From assembly GCA_029260135.1 (NCBI GenBank), contig JAJDDV010000053.1:44018-108017 (forward strand): a stretch of DNA of 64,000 bases. The letters run 5' to 3'. Shown here piece by piece: positions 16,246 to 25,730 of this stretch. Both the position numbers and the translations under genes were made by a program. The notes below the pieces were generated by a model. It ran no database searches. It was not told the origin of the DNA and saw only the letters and a list, made by a program, of their open reading frames with translations. The stretch's first letter is position 1; every line of letters starts with the position of its first letter. The DNA comes from Phycisphaerae bacterium (lineage in GTDB: Bacteria > Planctomycetota > Phycisphaerae > UBA1845).

Positions 16246-17360
16246 GCCTTATTCCCCTCGTGCGTATCTCCGCACCGATCATCGCGATCCGGCGCCCCCG
16301 CAAGAACCGCCGGTCGCGCCAGCTCGGCCCTCATGATTCTCCGCCCCTCCTTCCGCGCCGCCGCAACAAAAAGCACCAGCGCGAAGAGGATGACGCCTCC
16401 CCCAAGCATGGTGGCGACCGGTACAGCCTCCGCGACCGCAAGATACGTCCACCCAGGATTGAGGATCGGCTCCGTCAACGTCAACAACCCCGCATGATAC
16501 GCCGGTACCCGTGCCAGCGCAAGGGAGTAGAGATAATACGGAAGCCCGAACTGCACAACGCCCAGCAACCCCAACAGCAACCACTCGCGAAGGGTCATGC
16601 CCCGGTCGCCGACCAGCAGGACAACCGGAAGAAGCAACAACGCCGAACCCAGCATATTGAACACGGTCACGGCGGCGGAATCGGCGTCACGCATCAGGCG
16701 GATCATGATCGTCAGGAGCGCGAAAAACAAACCGCTGCCCAACGCGATCAGCAAACCGACAAGATCACCCGACAGGTTGCCACCGAAAATCACCGCAATC
16801 CCCACCATCGCGAGCGCAAGAATCCAACGGTCGCTGTTTCGAGGCCTCTCGCCCAGCAGCCGCGGAGACAAGCCGAAAACCCAGAACGTTGACGTGTACT
16901 GCAGGATGATCACGTTCGCCGACTCGGTACGCGTGTTGGCCACGACGAACATGCCCGTCATCAGCGTGAAGAACACCACACATCCCAGCGCCGCCGGACG
17001 GAATCTCAAGAACAGGCGCGGACCGTCCTGCCGCCGGAGCGAGCGGAACTTGCCGCGAGAAAGTGGAAGCAGACACAAGCCCGCAAAGAGTGAGCGGTAG
17101 AAAGCGATGGTTACGCCGTGCGGGCCTTGACCATCGGCGTAGATGAGCTTGATCAGTGCGCCGCTGAGACTCCACCCCACCGCCGCCGCCAGAAGCAGGA
17201 TCACACCCGCGAAGGAGCCGTGCGGAGGCCCGTCGGTGGACACGGGCGCCGTTCTACCGCTATCCTGACCGCTTCGAGAGGGGCTCGCCGGAAGCGCCGA
17301 CGAATCCGCACGCGAGGATGCGGCTGGTCGGCTTGCGTCTTGTTCGTTGGAAGGAGTCAT
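16242..17360 (-). CDS. EamA/DMT family transporter
   Basis: A 372-aa protein with a Ser/Ala-rich N-terminal extension of about 45 residues and ten hydrophobic helices in two EamA repeats: AAAVGWSLSGALIKL...FYRSLFAGL and ALGSGLFFALLTIMIRLM...LTEPILNPGWTYL. DMT transporters move amino acids or other metabolites, often as exporters. It is translationally coupled to the saccharopine-dehydrogenase-like gene downstream (ATGA overlap). Its 5' end lies just before the divergent carboxypeptidase gene, so the two share a promoter region only a few bases long. Confidence 0.88.
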   Translation of the reverse strand: MTPSNEQDASRPAASSRADSSALPASPSRSGQDSGRTAPVSTDGPPHGSFAGVILLLAAAVGWSLSGALIKLIYADGQGPHGVTIAFYRSLFAGLCLLPLSRGKFRSLRRQDGPRLFLRFRPAALGCVVFFTLMTGMFVVANTRTESANVIILQYTSTFWVFGLSPRLLGERPRNSDRWILALAMVGIAVIFGGNLSGDLVGLLIALGSGLFFALLTIMIRLMRDADSAAVTVFNMLGSALLLLPVVLLVGDRGMTLREWLLLGLLGVVQFGLPYYLYSLALARVPAYHAGLLTLTEPILNPGWTYLAVAEAVPVATMLGGGVILFALVLFVAAARKEGRRIMRAELARPAVLAGAPDRDDRCGDTHEGNKA

Positions 17361-17363
17361 GCG

Positions 17364-20264
17364 TTGCTACAGTTACTTCAACGAGGCTGGATGGAACGCG
17401 TCGTCCGCGTTTCAAATGTCACGGCCTTGATCATCATCTTCCTGGCCGGCTGTGTCAGTGCGCCGGTCACGGCGCAATCCGCCAACACGCCGGACGATCC
17501 CCCGCCCTCGCGGCGATACGTCGATCCGGCCACGTTGGATCCCTCGATACCCACGCCGGCATCGGTCATCGGCCACGCGATCGGCGACGGAGCGGTCCAA
17601 TACGACCCGATGGTGCGATACCTGCGTGCCCTGGCCGACGCATCACCGCTCGTTACGCTGACACCCTATGCGGTGTCGCATGAGGGACGCAAGCTCTTCC
17701 ATCTTACCATCACCAGTAAAGCGAATCATGAACGGCTCGATCGGATCAAGGCCCGGAACGCCAAGCTGGCGGATCCACGCACGCTCTCGTCGTCGTCCGA
17801 TGCGCAAGGGATCATCGAGGACCTGCCGGGCATCGCGTGGATGGCCTATTCGATCCACGGCGACGAACTCTCCAGTACCGACGCCGCCCTCCAACTGGCC
17901 TATCAGCTCGCCGCGGGAACGGACGAAGCGACAACGGCGCTGCGCGACGAACTCGTCATCCACATCGACCCCTTGATGAACCCCGACGGTCGACAGCGAT
18001 ACCTCGGACAACTGCAGCACCTCGTGGGCAAGGTACCCAACCACGACTATCAGGCCATGCAGCACTCAGGACTCTGGTCGGCCGGTCGCGGGAATCACTA
18101 CCTGTTCGACCTGAACCGAGACTGGGTCCCACAGGTTCACCCCGAGACACGCGGCCGAGCAACGAAGATCCTCGAGTGGAACCCGCATCTGGTCGTAGAT
18201 TCACACGAAATGGGTCCGCTCGACACGTACCTGTTCGATCCGCCGAGAGATCCGATCAACCCCTACATTTCGACCTCGTCGCTCGACTGGCGCCGCCGCG
18301 TCTCCGCAGACCAGGCCAAGGCGTTTGACCAACACGGCTGGAGCTACTACACGCGCGAGTGGTACGAAGAATGGTATCCGGGGTACACGAACGCGTGGAC
18401 GGGGTTGCTCGGCGCGATCGGGATTCTCTATGAACAAGCCGGCGTCAATGGCGCCGCCATCAAGCAAGCCGCCGGAAACACGTTGACCTACCAGGAGGCT
18501 GTCCACCATCAGCTCGTGAGCAGCCTGGCCAATCTGACCACCCTGCGATTGAACCGCCGTGAGATCCTCAGCGACTATCTGAACGACCGCCGGTGGGCCT
18601 TGTCTCCCGAACAATCAGGCACGGAGGTTCTGCTCGTACCGCCCCCTACCGACGAGGCCGGACTGGAGCGATTCCTCGATCTGCTGAATCGCCACGGGCT
18701 GGAGTTCAAACAGAGTGTCAACTCGATCAAGGCCGATGACGTCGTCGATGTCTGGGGAAAACCGTCACCGGTCCAGATTCTACCGGCGGGAACGGTCGTG
18801 GTTCGCGCGGCCCAGCCGCAGCGCCGACTCGCGCAGGCACTGCTCGATTTCGACCCCCGCATGACGGAAGCGTCCCTTCAAAAAGAACGGGAGGATCTGG
18901 AGAATCGCCGCGGATCACGGATGTACGACGTGACCGCGTGGAACGTCTGCATGGCGTATGGACTGGAGGGATACTGGGCCAAGGGCGTCACCGATATCCC
19001 ACGAAATGGTTCGCGTGCGGAGAAAGTACTCCCGCCGCAAGCGCAACCGACCTACGGATTCCTGATCGACGGCGCCAGCAGTGACACACCACTGGCCACG
19101 ATTCGATTGCTCACCCGCGAATGCAAGGTGCGCGTGGCACGAGAACCCTTCGCCATCGGCGGGCATGATTACCTGCCCGGGACCCTGCTGTTGCGAAGGC
19201 ATGAGAACCCGGAATCGCTGAATGAACGCGTCGCCGAGGCGACCGGTGATCTCACACTGGACGTACGACCGGTCTCGACCGCGCTGAGTGAAGAAGGCCC
19301 CGATTTGGGCGGTCGGCGCTTCGGCTTACTGCACACGCCGCGGGTCGCCATCGCTTCCCAATGGCCGATGTCGAGTACCTCGTTTGGAAGCAACTGGTAT
19401 CTCCTTGACGCGCGCGCCGGGTTGCGTGTTTCCCCGATCAATATTCAGCGCCTCGCAAGGATGGACCTTCGGAAATACAACGTCCTCGTCCTGCCCGCCG
19501 CGCGGGGTACGTCGGGACTGCCCGCCGTCTTGAACGAATCGGTCTGCAAGAAACTCAAGAAATGGGTCGACGCGGGAGGCACGCTGATCGCCATGGGCGG
19601 TTCGGCGGCCTACCTGGCCAACCCAGACCGAGGTCTCTCCGCCGTGCGCCTCAAGCGCGACGTGCTGAGTGAGTTGCCCGTCTACGCTGAGGAACTGAAA
19701 CGCGAGCGGCTCGCCTGGGAGGTGAAGGTCGACCTCGACGAGGTGTGGGGTAAGCCCAAGACTCCGCAGGAAGAATCCGATCCTGACCCAGCCGCCGAGG
19801 ATACCGAAGCTCGGAAGAAATCCGACAAAGCCAAGGACCTCAATGAGCTTCGACGGGAGGATGACTGGCTGCGGATGTTCAGACCTCGAGGAGCCATTGT
19901 CGCGGCGGAACTCCGCCCGGACCATTGGATCTGCGCAGGAATCGTCTCAGAAGCAAAAAACGGGAAAAGGCTGCCGGTACTCCTGTCGAGTTCGTTCGCG
20001 CTGATGTCCAAGTATCCGGTGCGAACGCCCGTGAGACTCGCGGACGCGCACGACCTCCGACTGGCGGGTTTGCTCTGGCCGGAGGCTCGTCGGCGATGGT
20101 CGAATAGCGCTTACGTCACGGTGGAGCGTGTCGGGTTCGGACAGGTCATACTCTTTGCGTCTGACCCATTCTTCCGGGGGTACTTCGAGAGCACCGGTCG
20201 ATTGCTGCTCAATGCGGTCGTTTTCGGCCCGGGGCTGGGAACCTCACAACCTGTCCCCTGGTAG
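17364..20264 (+). CDS. M14 zinc carboxypeptidase-like lipoprotein
   Basis: A large exported peptidase of about 960 aa. A hydrophobic signal ends in a lipobox LAGC, so it is probably lipid-anchored. The M14 fold is clear: HGDE (Zn ligands His and Glu), NPDGRQRY, DLNRDW and SHEMG (third ligand His). The C-terminal half contains a GATase-like region (RKYNVLVLPAARG...GGTLIAMGG), as found in large planctomycete and Bacteroidetes M14 proteins. The TTG at 17364 has an ideal GGAAGGAG site 7 nt upstream; ATG at 17391 would give 957 aa and is also possible. An acidic linker (EESDPDPAAEDTEARKK) is near residue 810. Confidence 0.87.
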   Translation: MLQLLQRGWMERVVRVSNVTALIIIFLAGCVSAPVTAQSANTPDDPPPSRRYVDPATLDPSIPTPASVIGHAIGDGAVQYDPMVRYLRALADASPLVTLTPYAVSHEGRKLFHLTITSKANHERLDRIKARNAKLADPRTLSSSSDAQGIIEDLPGIAWMAYSIHGDELSSTDAALQLAYQLAAGTDEATTALRDELVIHIDPLMNPDGRQRYLGQLQHLVGKVPNHDYQAMQHSGLWSAGRGNHYLFDLNRDWVPQVHPETRGRATKILEWNPHLVVDSHEMGPLDTYLFDPPRDPINPYISTSSLDWRRRVSADQAKAFDQHGWSYYTREWYEEWYPGYTNAWTGLLGAIGILYEQAGVNGAAIKQAAGNTLTYQEAVHHQLVSSLANLTTLRLNRREILSDYLNDRRWALSPEQSGTEVLLVPPPTDEAGLERFLDLLNRHGLEFKQSVNSIKADDVVDVWGKPSPVQILPAGTVVVRAAQPQRRLAQALLDFDPRMTEASLQKEREDLENRRGSRMYDVTAWNVCMAYGLEGYWAKGVTDIPRNGSRAEKVLPPQAQPTYGFLIDGASSDTPLATIRLLTRECKVRVAREPFAIGGHDYLPGTLLLRRHENPESLNERVAEATGDLTLDVRPVSTALSEEGPDLGGRRFGLLHTPRVAIASQWPMSSTSFGSNWYLLDARAGLRVSPINIQRLARMDLRKYNVLVLPAARGTSGLPAVLNESVCKKLKKWVDAGGTLIAMGGSAAYLANPDRGLSAVRLKRDVLSELPVYAEELKRERLAWEVKVDLDEVWGKPKTPQEESDPDPAAEDTEARKKSDKAKDLNELRREDDWLRMFRPRGAIVAAELRPDHWICAGIVSEAKNGKRLPVLLSSSFALMSKYPVRTPVRLADAHDLRLAGLLWPEARRRWSNSAYVTVERVGFGQVILFASDPFFRGYFESTGRLLLNAVVFGPGLGTSQPVPW

Positions 20265-20293
20265 AGAAGGAAGAAGCCGCCGTCGGCGCCGGA

Positions 20294-23200
20294 CTACCGA
20301 GAGAACCACTTTCGCTTTGTCTTCTTCGGGGCGGGTATGGCCTTCTCCTCCTCGCTCGCGGTCTTGATCTGTTCGAGAAGCTGCTGTTGGCTCTTGCCCG
20401 GATTCAATCGGCGTAGCATGCGGAGCTTCTCGGCGACCTCGGGCGTCAGCTCGGGGAGAGTGTCAGAGGGGGCCTCATCGCTCTCGCCGGATGATGCCTT
20501 GGGAGCGTTGTCCGCCGCAGCGGCTTCCATCGGTGAGGGACTGTCGCTTGAGCCTTTGGCTGCGGCGCGCTTACCGCCCTTGGAACGCTTGGAGGACGCT
20601 TTTCCCTTCGTGACCGACGGTGGCTTGGCGACGTGTTCGTCGGCCTCAGCCTCGGCCATCTCCGCGCGGGCGGCAACCATGGCCGCCTTCATCGCGTCCG
20701 ACTGACTCATCGGCTCGTCGCTGAGCAGCTCAGCGCAGATCGGTTCCTCATCCGTCGATCCCTCGCTGATGGGATCGTCGCTGATCGGCTCCTCTGCCGG
20801 CGTCTCCGTCGCCTTGCCGAAGTCCGCCCAGAACGAAGCCACCGCCGTGTGACACGCCGTTGCCTGTTCCTGATCGCGGGTCGAGGTGCGCCGCGACGGA
20901 CACGTAGGTGTCCGTTCTGGCGGAGCGCCCTCTTGGGACCCCATTTCCACTTCTTTCGACTCGAGGCCCTGCTGACGACGATCGAGTTCGGCCTTTTGAT
21001 GCTCGACGGCGATCGTCGCGTCCTTGGCCACCTGTTGTCTCTTCTCGATCTCCCCGCTGAGCGCCGCAAGCTCCTCGCGTAACTGGTCAAAGCCGCTTCG
21101 CTGTTTGGTGGTTTCGGCCTCGAACTGCTCCCTTGCCGCGGCGAGCTCGGCACGTTCCCTTTCAAGCCGAGCCTGAGCCTCTTGAACGGACTCATGTTGC
21201 TGATTCTTCGCAGCGCCCTCTTCCTCCAAATGGCACTTCTCTTCGTTGAGCCGGTCGTTCTTCTGGCGAAGTTCCTCCTCGGTCGCCTCGAGATCGCGCT
21301 GCCGTTGCGCGAGGTTATTCTCCCTGTCCTTCAGCGCTTGGAGTTTGGCCGATTGGGCCTCGGCGTCATTGCCCAGTACACCCGCGCGTTCTTCAAGGTG
21401 TTTTCGCTGAGACTCGAGCTCTGTCTTCCGCGTTTCGACTTCCTTGCTTCGCTCTTCGAGCCTTGCCCATGCCTCGTCAAGCGATTGACGTTGCGATTCG
21501 CTCGCGGTAGCAGATTCCGAAGCCTTCTTGTCGATCTCGCGCTGTTTCTTCTCCAAGATGCCACGATCGCGATCGAGTTCCCCGTGTGCGGCGTCGGCTT
21601 GCTGTTGCCTGTGTTGAAGTTCGGCGGCTTGGGCGGTCAGCGCCTGTTCGCGATTTCGCAGTTCTTCGGATTGACGGTCGAGGTTCTCCTTGGCCTGTCT
21701 GTCCGCCTGCAGACGCGCGTCGTTCTCCTTACGCTCCTGCGCCAACGCCGTCTTGTACCGATCGAGGTCCGCACGCCGCGTCTCGGTCTCTTTCTCCAAC
21801 TCCTCGCGAGCGCCATCGAGGGCGGCGCGCTGCTGAGCGAGCTGGGTCTCGGATTCCTGAAGGGTCTCGGCGTGGTTTCGACTTTCCGCCTCTTGTTGTT
21901 GGATGGCACGGTGCTTGTCGGCGAGCGATTCGCTTTCTTTTCGCAGAGATTGGGCGGATGCCTCCAATTCCCGCTCGCGCTGGGACAGACGAGTTTGCGA
22001 CGCCTGGAGGTGTCGTTGGGCTTCCGCGTGCTCGTCGGATGTTTTTCTGACGTCGTTGGTCTGCTGGGTCAGTTGTTTTCGCTGATCTTCGAGTTCTTGG
22101 GAACGAACGTCGACTTCTTTGCAGCGCTCTTCGATTTTCGCCCATGCTTCTTCTAGCGACTGTCGCTGCGACTCGTTGACGGCGGCCGTATCGCAGGCCT
22201 TCTTGTCGAGCGCGCGTCGGCGTTGTTCGGCGGCCTTTCCATCGGCTTCGAGTTGTCGGCGTGCGGCTTCGACTTCTGCACGCTGTTCATCGAGCTTTTC
22301 CGCTGTTTGGGCGATGGCTTTCCCGCGGCGCTCCAGCTCTGCCTGGCGTTCTTCGACCGACGCTTCGGCGTTTTCGACGAGCTGCTGCCGTCTTTCGAGC
22401 TCGGCCCGCGACGCCGCGAATTCCTCTTTCGCCTGTTCGAGTTCACGGTTCTGTTTCTTCGTTTCCTGCGCTGCGAGCTTCTGTGCGGCGTTCCACTCGA
22501 AACGTTGTTGGTCGAACGCAGTCTGGGCGTCCTGCAACTTGGCCGCCCGGCCTTGAAGCGCTTGATGCTGCGACGCCGTTTCTCCGGTAACGCGCGCGGA
22601 CTCCTTCTCGAACTCGGTGCACTGAAGATGCACGGCTTTGCGCTCTTGCGCGACCTGTTGCCCGAGCGCCTCGATCTTTGCTCGCTCCTCTTGGATCGCC
22701 GATCGCTGTGTGGTGAGGGCCTGTTCGCGCTTGGCAAGATCTTCGGTCTGCTTTCCAGCGAGATCGGCCGCCTCCTGGACCTCTTGTCGACGCTGCTCGG
22801 TCTCCTTGTTCAGTTTCGCGAGTCTTGCGTTCTGGCGCTCAAGTTCTTCGTGTCGCTTCTTGGTTACCGCCGCAAGCGCCTGCCTCTCGGATTCAAGTTG
22901 CTCGCGCTCCTGCGCGAGGGCCTGCTCGCTCTGCCGGAGCGCATGCTCTTGCGACCGCAGGTCGGCGTCACGTTTCTTGAGGTGCTTCTGTGTCTGCGAG
23001 AGGGCCTCCGTCTTCTCACGCAGCGATGCGGCAGCTTCATTGATCCCGCTTTCACGCTGCGTCAGCTTGACGTCCCATTCCTGGACGCGTCGCAGGTTGT
23101 CGGCTTGCGTTTCGTTCTCGTCGACCTGCTTCGCGGCCTGTTCGTCCAGCCGCTTCTGCCATTCGCCCAGTTCGGCACCGCGCGCATCGACATCGCGACC

Positions 23201-24751
23201 GCGGGATTCCAGCTCTTGTGTCGCCTTTTGGAGGGCTTGGCGCTGAGCCTGAAACGCGGTTTCCGCCTCCTTGACCTTGCGCTCGCGCGCGCCGAGTCCG
23301 TCTGCGTCGCTGCGCAGCGCATCCGCCCATTCGGCGAGCTTGCTCTCACGCTGGGCCTGCTCCTTCTCTTTCTCTCCGAAGGCCTCTTGCCGCTCGATGA
23401 GTCCCTGCGTCTCGGCGCTGAGCTGGGCTTCGTGTTCTTCGAGTCTCTTTCCGTGATCGGCAAGATCGACGGCTCGTGCGTCCTCCGCTACGACTTGCTG
23501 CTTCAGTGCGTCCGCCTGCTGTTCGAGGGCCGCTCGGTCGGCGGCCAGCCTCTGCGCGGCCTCGAGATGCGAGTTCTCGCAGTCCGTCCGTCGGGCTTCG
23601 AGTGCGGCGAGCTGTTCCGCAAGTTCTTTCTCGTTTTGTTGCAGCGCGGCCGACACCGTTCGCCGCTCTTTCTCGAAGGCCTTCTGCTGTTCGGCGAGAT
23701 CGCGCCGGGCCAGAGTCAGTTGGTCACCCTCAGCGCGATGCTCTTCGATTTTCGCCTGGAGCGCCTGCGATTGCTTGTCGAACGTGTGCCGACGCGCAAC
23801 GAGGTCTTTCTCTATGCCTTCGCAGCGAGCGGTGGCCGCATGGAGCGATTGCTGTCGCTCGCCCAGGTCGCTTTCTCTCTGGGCAAGTTGGGCTTCGTGA
23901 TCGCTGGCCTTCTTGGCGGCTTTGTCCAGGTTCTTCTCGCCTGAAACGAGCTGTTTGTGCTGAACCTGCAGTTCCTTCTGCCGTTCGGCGAGCTGGGCTT
24001 GTTGCTCTGCGCAACGTTGCTGGTCCTGCTGAAGGGCGGACGCTTTCTCGCCCAGAACGGCGGCGCGCTTTTCCAGTTCGGCGCCGTGTTTGTCCGCTCG
24101 CTTCTGCTCGGCCCCGAGTTGCTTTCGCCCGACGGTGAGCTCCCTCTCGGCGTCTCGTAAAGCACTTTCGCGCAAGCCGAGCTTCTGCCTGGCCGTATTC
24201 AACTCTTCGGCGAGTTCCTTCTCGCGCTGATCGAACTGTTCGGCGTGCTTCGCCTGCTCGGCCGAACGAGCGTCCAGCGCGTTTCGGAGTTCCTCGACCT
24301 GTGCGGCGTTTTCGCGAAGCTGCTCTTCCGCGGCGGTCATTTCGGCGAGGCGGTTTTCAACTTCGCCGCACTTTTCCGTGAGCTGGGCCCGTTTGGACTC
24401 GGCGGTTCGTTCCCATTCACCGAGTTCCTCGGCGAGGTGCCTTTGTTCTTCCTCGCGCTGGTCACACGCCTTCAAACGCGCGGTCAGCTCAGCCTGGAGA
24501 CGTTCAAGATGGTGTCGGGTCTCCTCGAGCTCTCCCTGATCGTGCTGCAGGCGTTTCGCAAGCCCGTCCAGTTCCTGGTTTCTCGTCGCGGCGTCATCGG
24601 CCGCTTCTGATCGCTCGCGGTCGATCTGCGCGCGCAGTCCGTGCGACCAGGAATCAAGACGGGCGGGATAGGCCTCCAGCTCGTCACCGAGCGCCTGGAT
24701 CGCCGCCTCTACCGCAGCAAACACTTCTGCTCTTTCCGCGAGTTCAACCAC
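20294..24751 (-). CDS. Giant coiled-coil protein
   Basis: About 1485 aa, nearly all heptad-rich coiled coil made of Glu, Gln, Lys, Arg, Ala and Leu (for example LAKREQALTTQRSAIQEE). A repeat of roughly 225 aa is visible: ESQRQSLEEAWAKIEERCKE recurs as ESQRQSLDEAWARLEERSKE, and the stretches after each copy align. The last 230 residues are acidic and low-complexity, with DDPISEG-like repeats and a Lys-rich patch, and end in a helical PGKSQQQLLEQIKTASEEEK and KRKWFSR. There is no ATPase domain or signal peptide, so it is probably a cytoplasmic filament or scaffold. The GTG at 24751 is a guess; the frame is open to 24844. It is divergent from the 25162-29109 gene run. Confidence 0.8.
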   Translation of the reverse strand: MVELAERAEVFAAVEAAIQALGDELEAYPARLDSWSHGLRAQIDRERSEAADDAATRNQELDGLAKRLQHDQGELEETRHHLERLQAELTARLKACDQREEEQRHLAEELGEWERTAESKRAQLTEKCGEVENRLAEMTAAEEQLRENAAQVEELRNALDARSAEQAKHAEQFDQREKELAEELNTARQKLGLRESALRDAERELTVGRKQLGAEQKRADKHGAELEKRAAVLGEKASALQQDQQRCAEQQAQLAERQKELQVQHKQLVSGEKNLDKAAKKASDHEAQLAQRESDLGERQQSLHAATARCEGIEKDLVARRHTFDKQSQALQAKIEEHRAEGDQLTLARRDLAEQQKAFEKERRTVSAALQQNEKELAEQLAALEARRTDCENSHLEAAQRLAADRAALEQQADALKQQVVAEDARAVDLADHGKRLEEHEAQLSAETQGLIERQEAFGEKEKEQAQRESKLAEWADALRSDADGLGARERKVKEAETAFQAQRQALQKATQELESRGRDVDARGAELGEWQKRLDEQAAKQVDENETQADNLRRVQEWDVKLTQRESGINEAAASLREKTEALSQTQKHLKKRDADLRSQEHALRQSEQALAQEREQLESERQALAAVTKKRHEELERQNARLAKLNKETEQRRQEVQEAADLAGKQTEDLAKREQALTTQRSAIQEERAKIEALGQQVAQERKAVHLQCTEFEKESARVTGETASQHQALQGRAAKLQDAQTAFDQQRFEWNAAQKLAAQETKKQNRELEQAKEEFAASRAELERRQQLVENAEASVEERQAELERRGKAIAQTAEKLDEQRAEVEAARRQLEADGKAAEQRRRALDKKACDTAAVNESQRQSLEEAWAKIEERCKEVDVRSQELEDQRKQLTQQTNDVRKTSDEHAEAQRHLQASQTRLSQRERELEASAQSLRKESESLADKHRAIQQQEAESRNHAETLQESETQLAQQRAALDGAREELEKETETRRADLDRYKTALAQERKENDARLQADRQAKENLDRQSEELRNREQALTAQAAELQHRQQQADAAHGELDRDRGILEKKQREIDKKASESATASESQRQSLDEAWARLEERSKEVETRKTELESQRKHLEERAGVLGNDAEAQSAKLQALKDRENNLAQRQRDLEATEEELRQKNDRLNEEKCHLEEEGAAKNQQHESVQEAQARLERERAELAAAREQFEAETTKQRSGFDQLREELAALSGEIEKRQQVAKDATIAVEHQKAELDRRQQGLESKEVEMGSQEGAPPERTPTCPSRRTSTRDQEQATACHTAVASFWADFGKATETPAEEPISDDPISEGSTDEEPICAELLSDEPMSQSDAMKAAMVAARAEMAEAEADEHVAKPPSVTKGKASSKRSKGGKRAAAKGSSDSPSPMEAAAADNAPKASSGESDEAPSDTLPELTPEVAEKLRMLRRLNPGKSQQQLLEQIKTASEEEKAIPAPKKTKRKWFSR

Positions 24752-25161
24752 GTTCCACCTCACTGTGCATCTGGATGAAACGGCGGGGCGCAGGCACACC
24801 GCCGCGCCGTCACCGTCCCGAACGCAAGCTGCATTCTCACGCATGCAGTCTACATTTCAGAAAGACGCGCGACGACACATTGGGTACGTCCCAAAAACGC
24901 GTGGCGTACTCTGCGCGTCATGAACCGCCATGAATCCGGCTTGGGTCCGAGAAGCGAGGCGACACCGGCATACCACAATTGAGAGAATGCGACGTCCTCT
25001 TCGATGTTCCGTTGCACTCGTATCGTACGCTTGGTGGGTCAGAAAAAGGGACTGGTGCCGTCGCCGTGGACGTGCCGTATGGCGTGCGGTTCCAACGAAT
25101 ATCTTTCTTCCGTCGCCCGTGCTTCGGCACCCGCGCGACCGGATGGTTAAGGACTGGACTC
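24752..25161. other. Divergent intergenic region of the coiled-coil/GTPase cluster
   Basis: No gene or repeat is visible here. The stretch separates the giant coiled-coil gene (leftward) from the four-gene run (rightward) and presumably carries both promoters. No convincing -35/-10 pair stands out. Confidence 0.5.
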
Positions 25162-25692
25162 GTGGCCTCAAACCAACAAAACGACGTTGTTCTTGAAGCG
25201 CCTAACACCGGTCGGATCCGAGAGCTCGCCTCCACCGTACTGGCGACGCTGCGCGCGGCGCAAGGGCAGCTGCAGGATGAAAGCAACGAATTGCTGACAC
25301 ATCGGGAGCGACTGACCGCCGATCAGGCAAAAATCGGCCGGAGTCAAGAAGAACTCGCGCAGTTGCACCAGGATGTCGAATCCAAGTTCGCCGAGTTGGC
25401 GGTTGCCGGAAAGAAACTCAATGACCTGCGAGCCGAAGTCGAAGCGGCGCGCAAGCAACTGGACGTCGAGCGACTCGCACTGTGCGGCGATCGCGTTCGG
25501 AATTCGCCACCCGAGGTGGAGGCGCAGGAAGCTGAAGCACCTCGTGAAGAGATTCTCGGAAGATGCGATCCTGCGGTGCCTCCGACCACGGATCATCCGC
25601 ACGAACCCGTACCCAAACCGGCCTCGAGCAATGCAGCGCAGCAGTTCCGCAAACTTCGCCGCGACGCCAAGCGAAAGGCCATCGGCGTCTGA
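25162..25692 (+). CDS. Small coiled-coil protein of the GTPase cluster
   Basis: A 176-aa protein starting at GTG (AAGGA eight bases upstream). Residues 15-115 form a coiled coil (RIRELASTVLATLRAAQGQL...EVEAARKQLDVERLAL), followed by an acidic, Pro-rich linker and a basic tail QQFRKLRRDAKRKAIGV. The layout (helical head, coil, acidic linker, basic end) mirrors the divergent giant protein in miniature, so the two may pair. I recognise no family. The FGE-like gene follows after 38 nt on the same strand. Confidence 0.65.
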   Translation: MASNQQNDVVLEAPNTGRIRELASTVLATLRAAQGQLQDESNELLTHRERLTADQAKIGRSQEELAQLHQDVESKFAELAVAGKKLNDLRAEVEAARKQLDVERLALCGDRVRNSPPEVEAQEAEAPREEILGRCDPAVPPTTDHPHEPVPKPASSNAAQQFRKLRRDAKRKAIGV

Positions 25693-25730
25693 ACGGCGAA
25701 GGGGGCGGAAGCTAGAAAGGGAGTATGACG

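Noticed and set aside
15532..16497. 321-codon plus-strand frame
   Set aside because: Antisense to the saccharopine dehydrogenase-like gene.
22223..23944. 573-codon open frame on the plus strand
   Set aside because: It is the antisense of the coiled-coil gene; Gln/Glu/Leu-rich codons keep the opposite frame open and the protein is a meaningless Leu-rich string.
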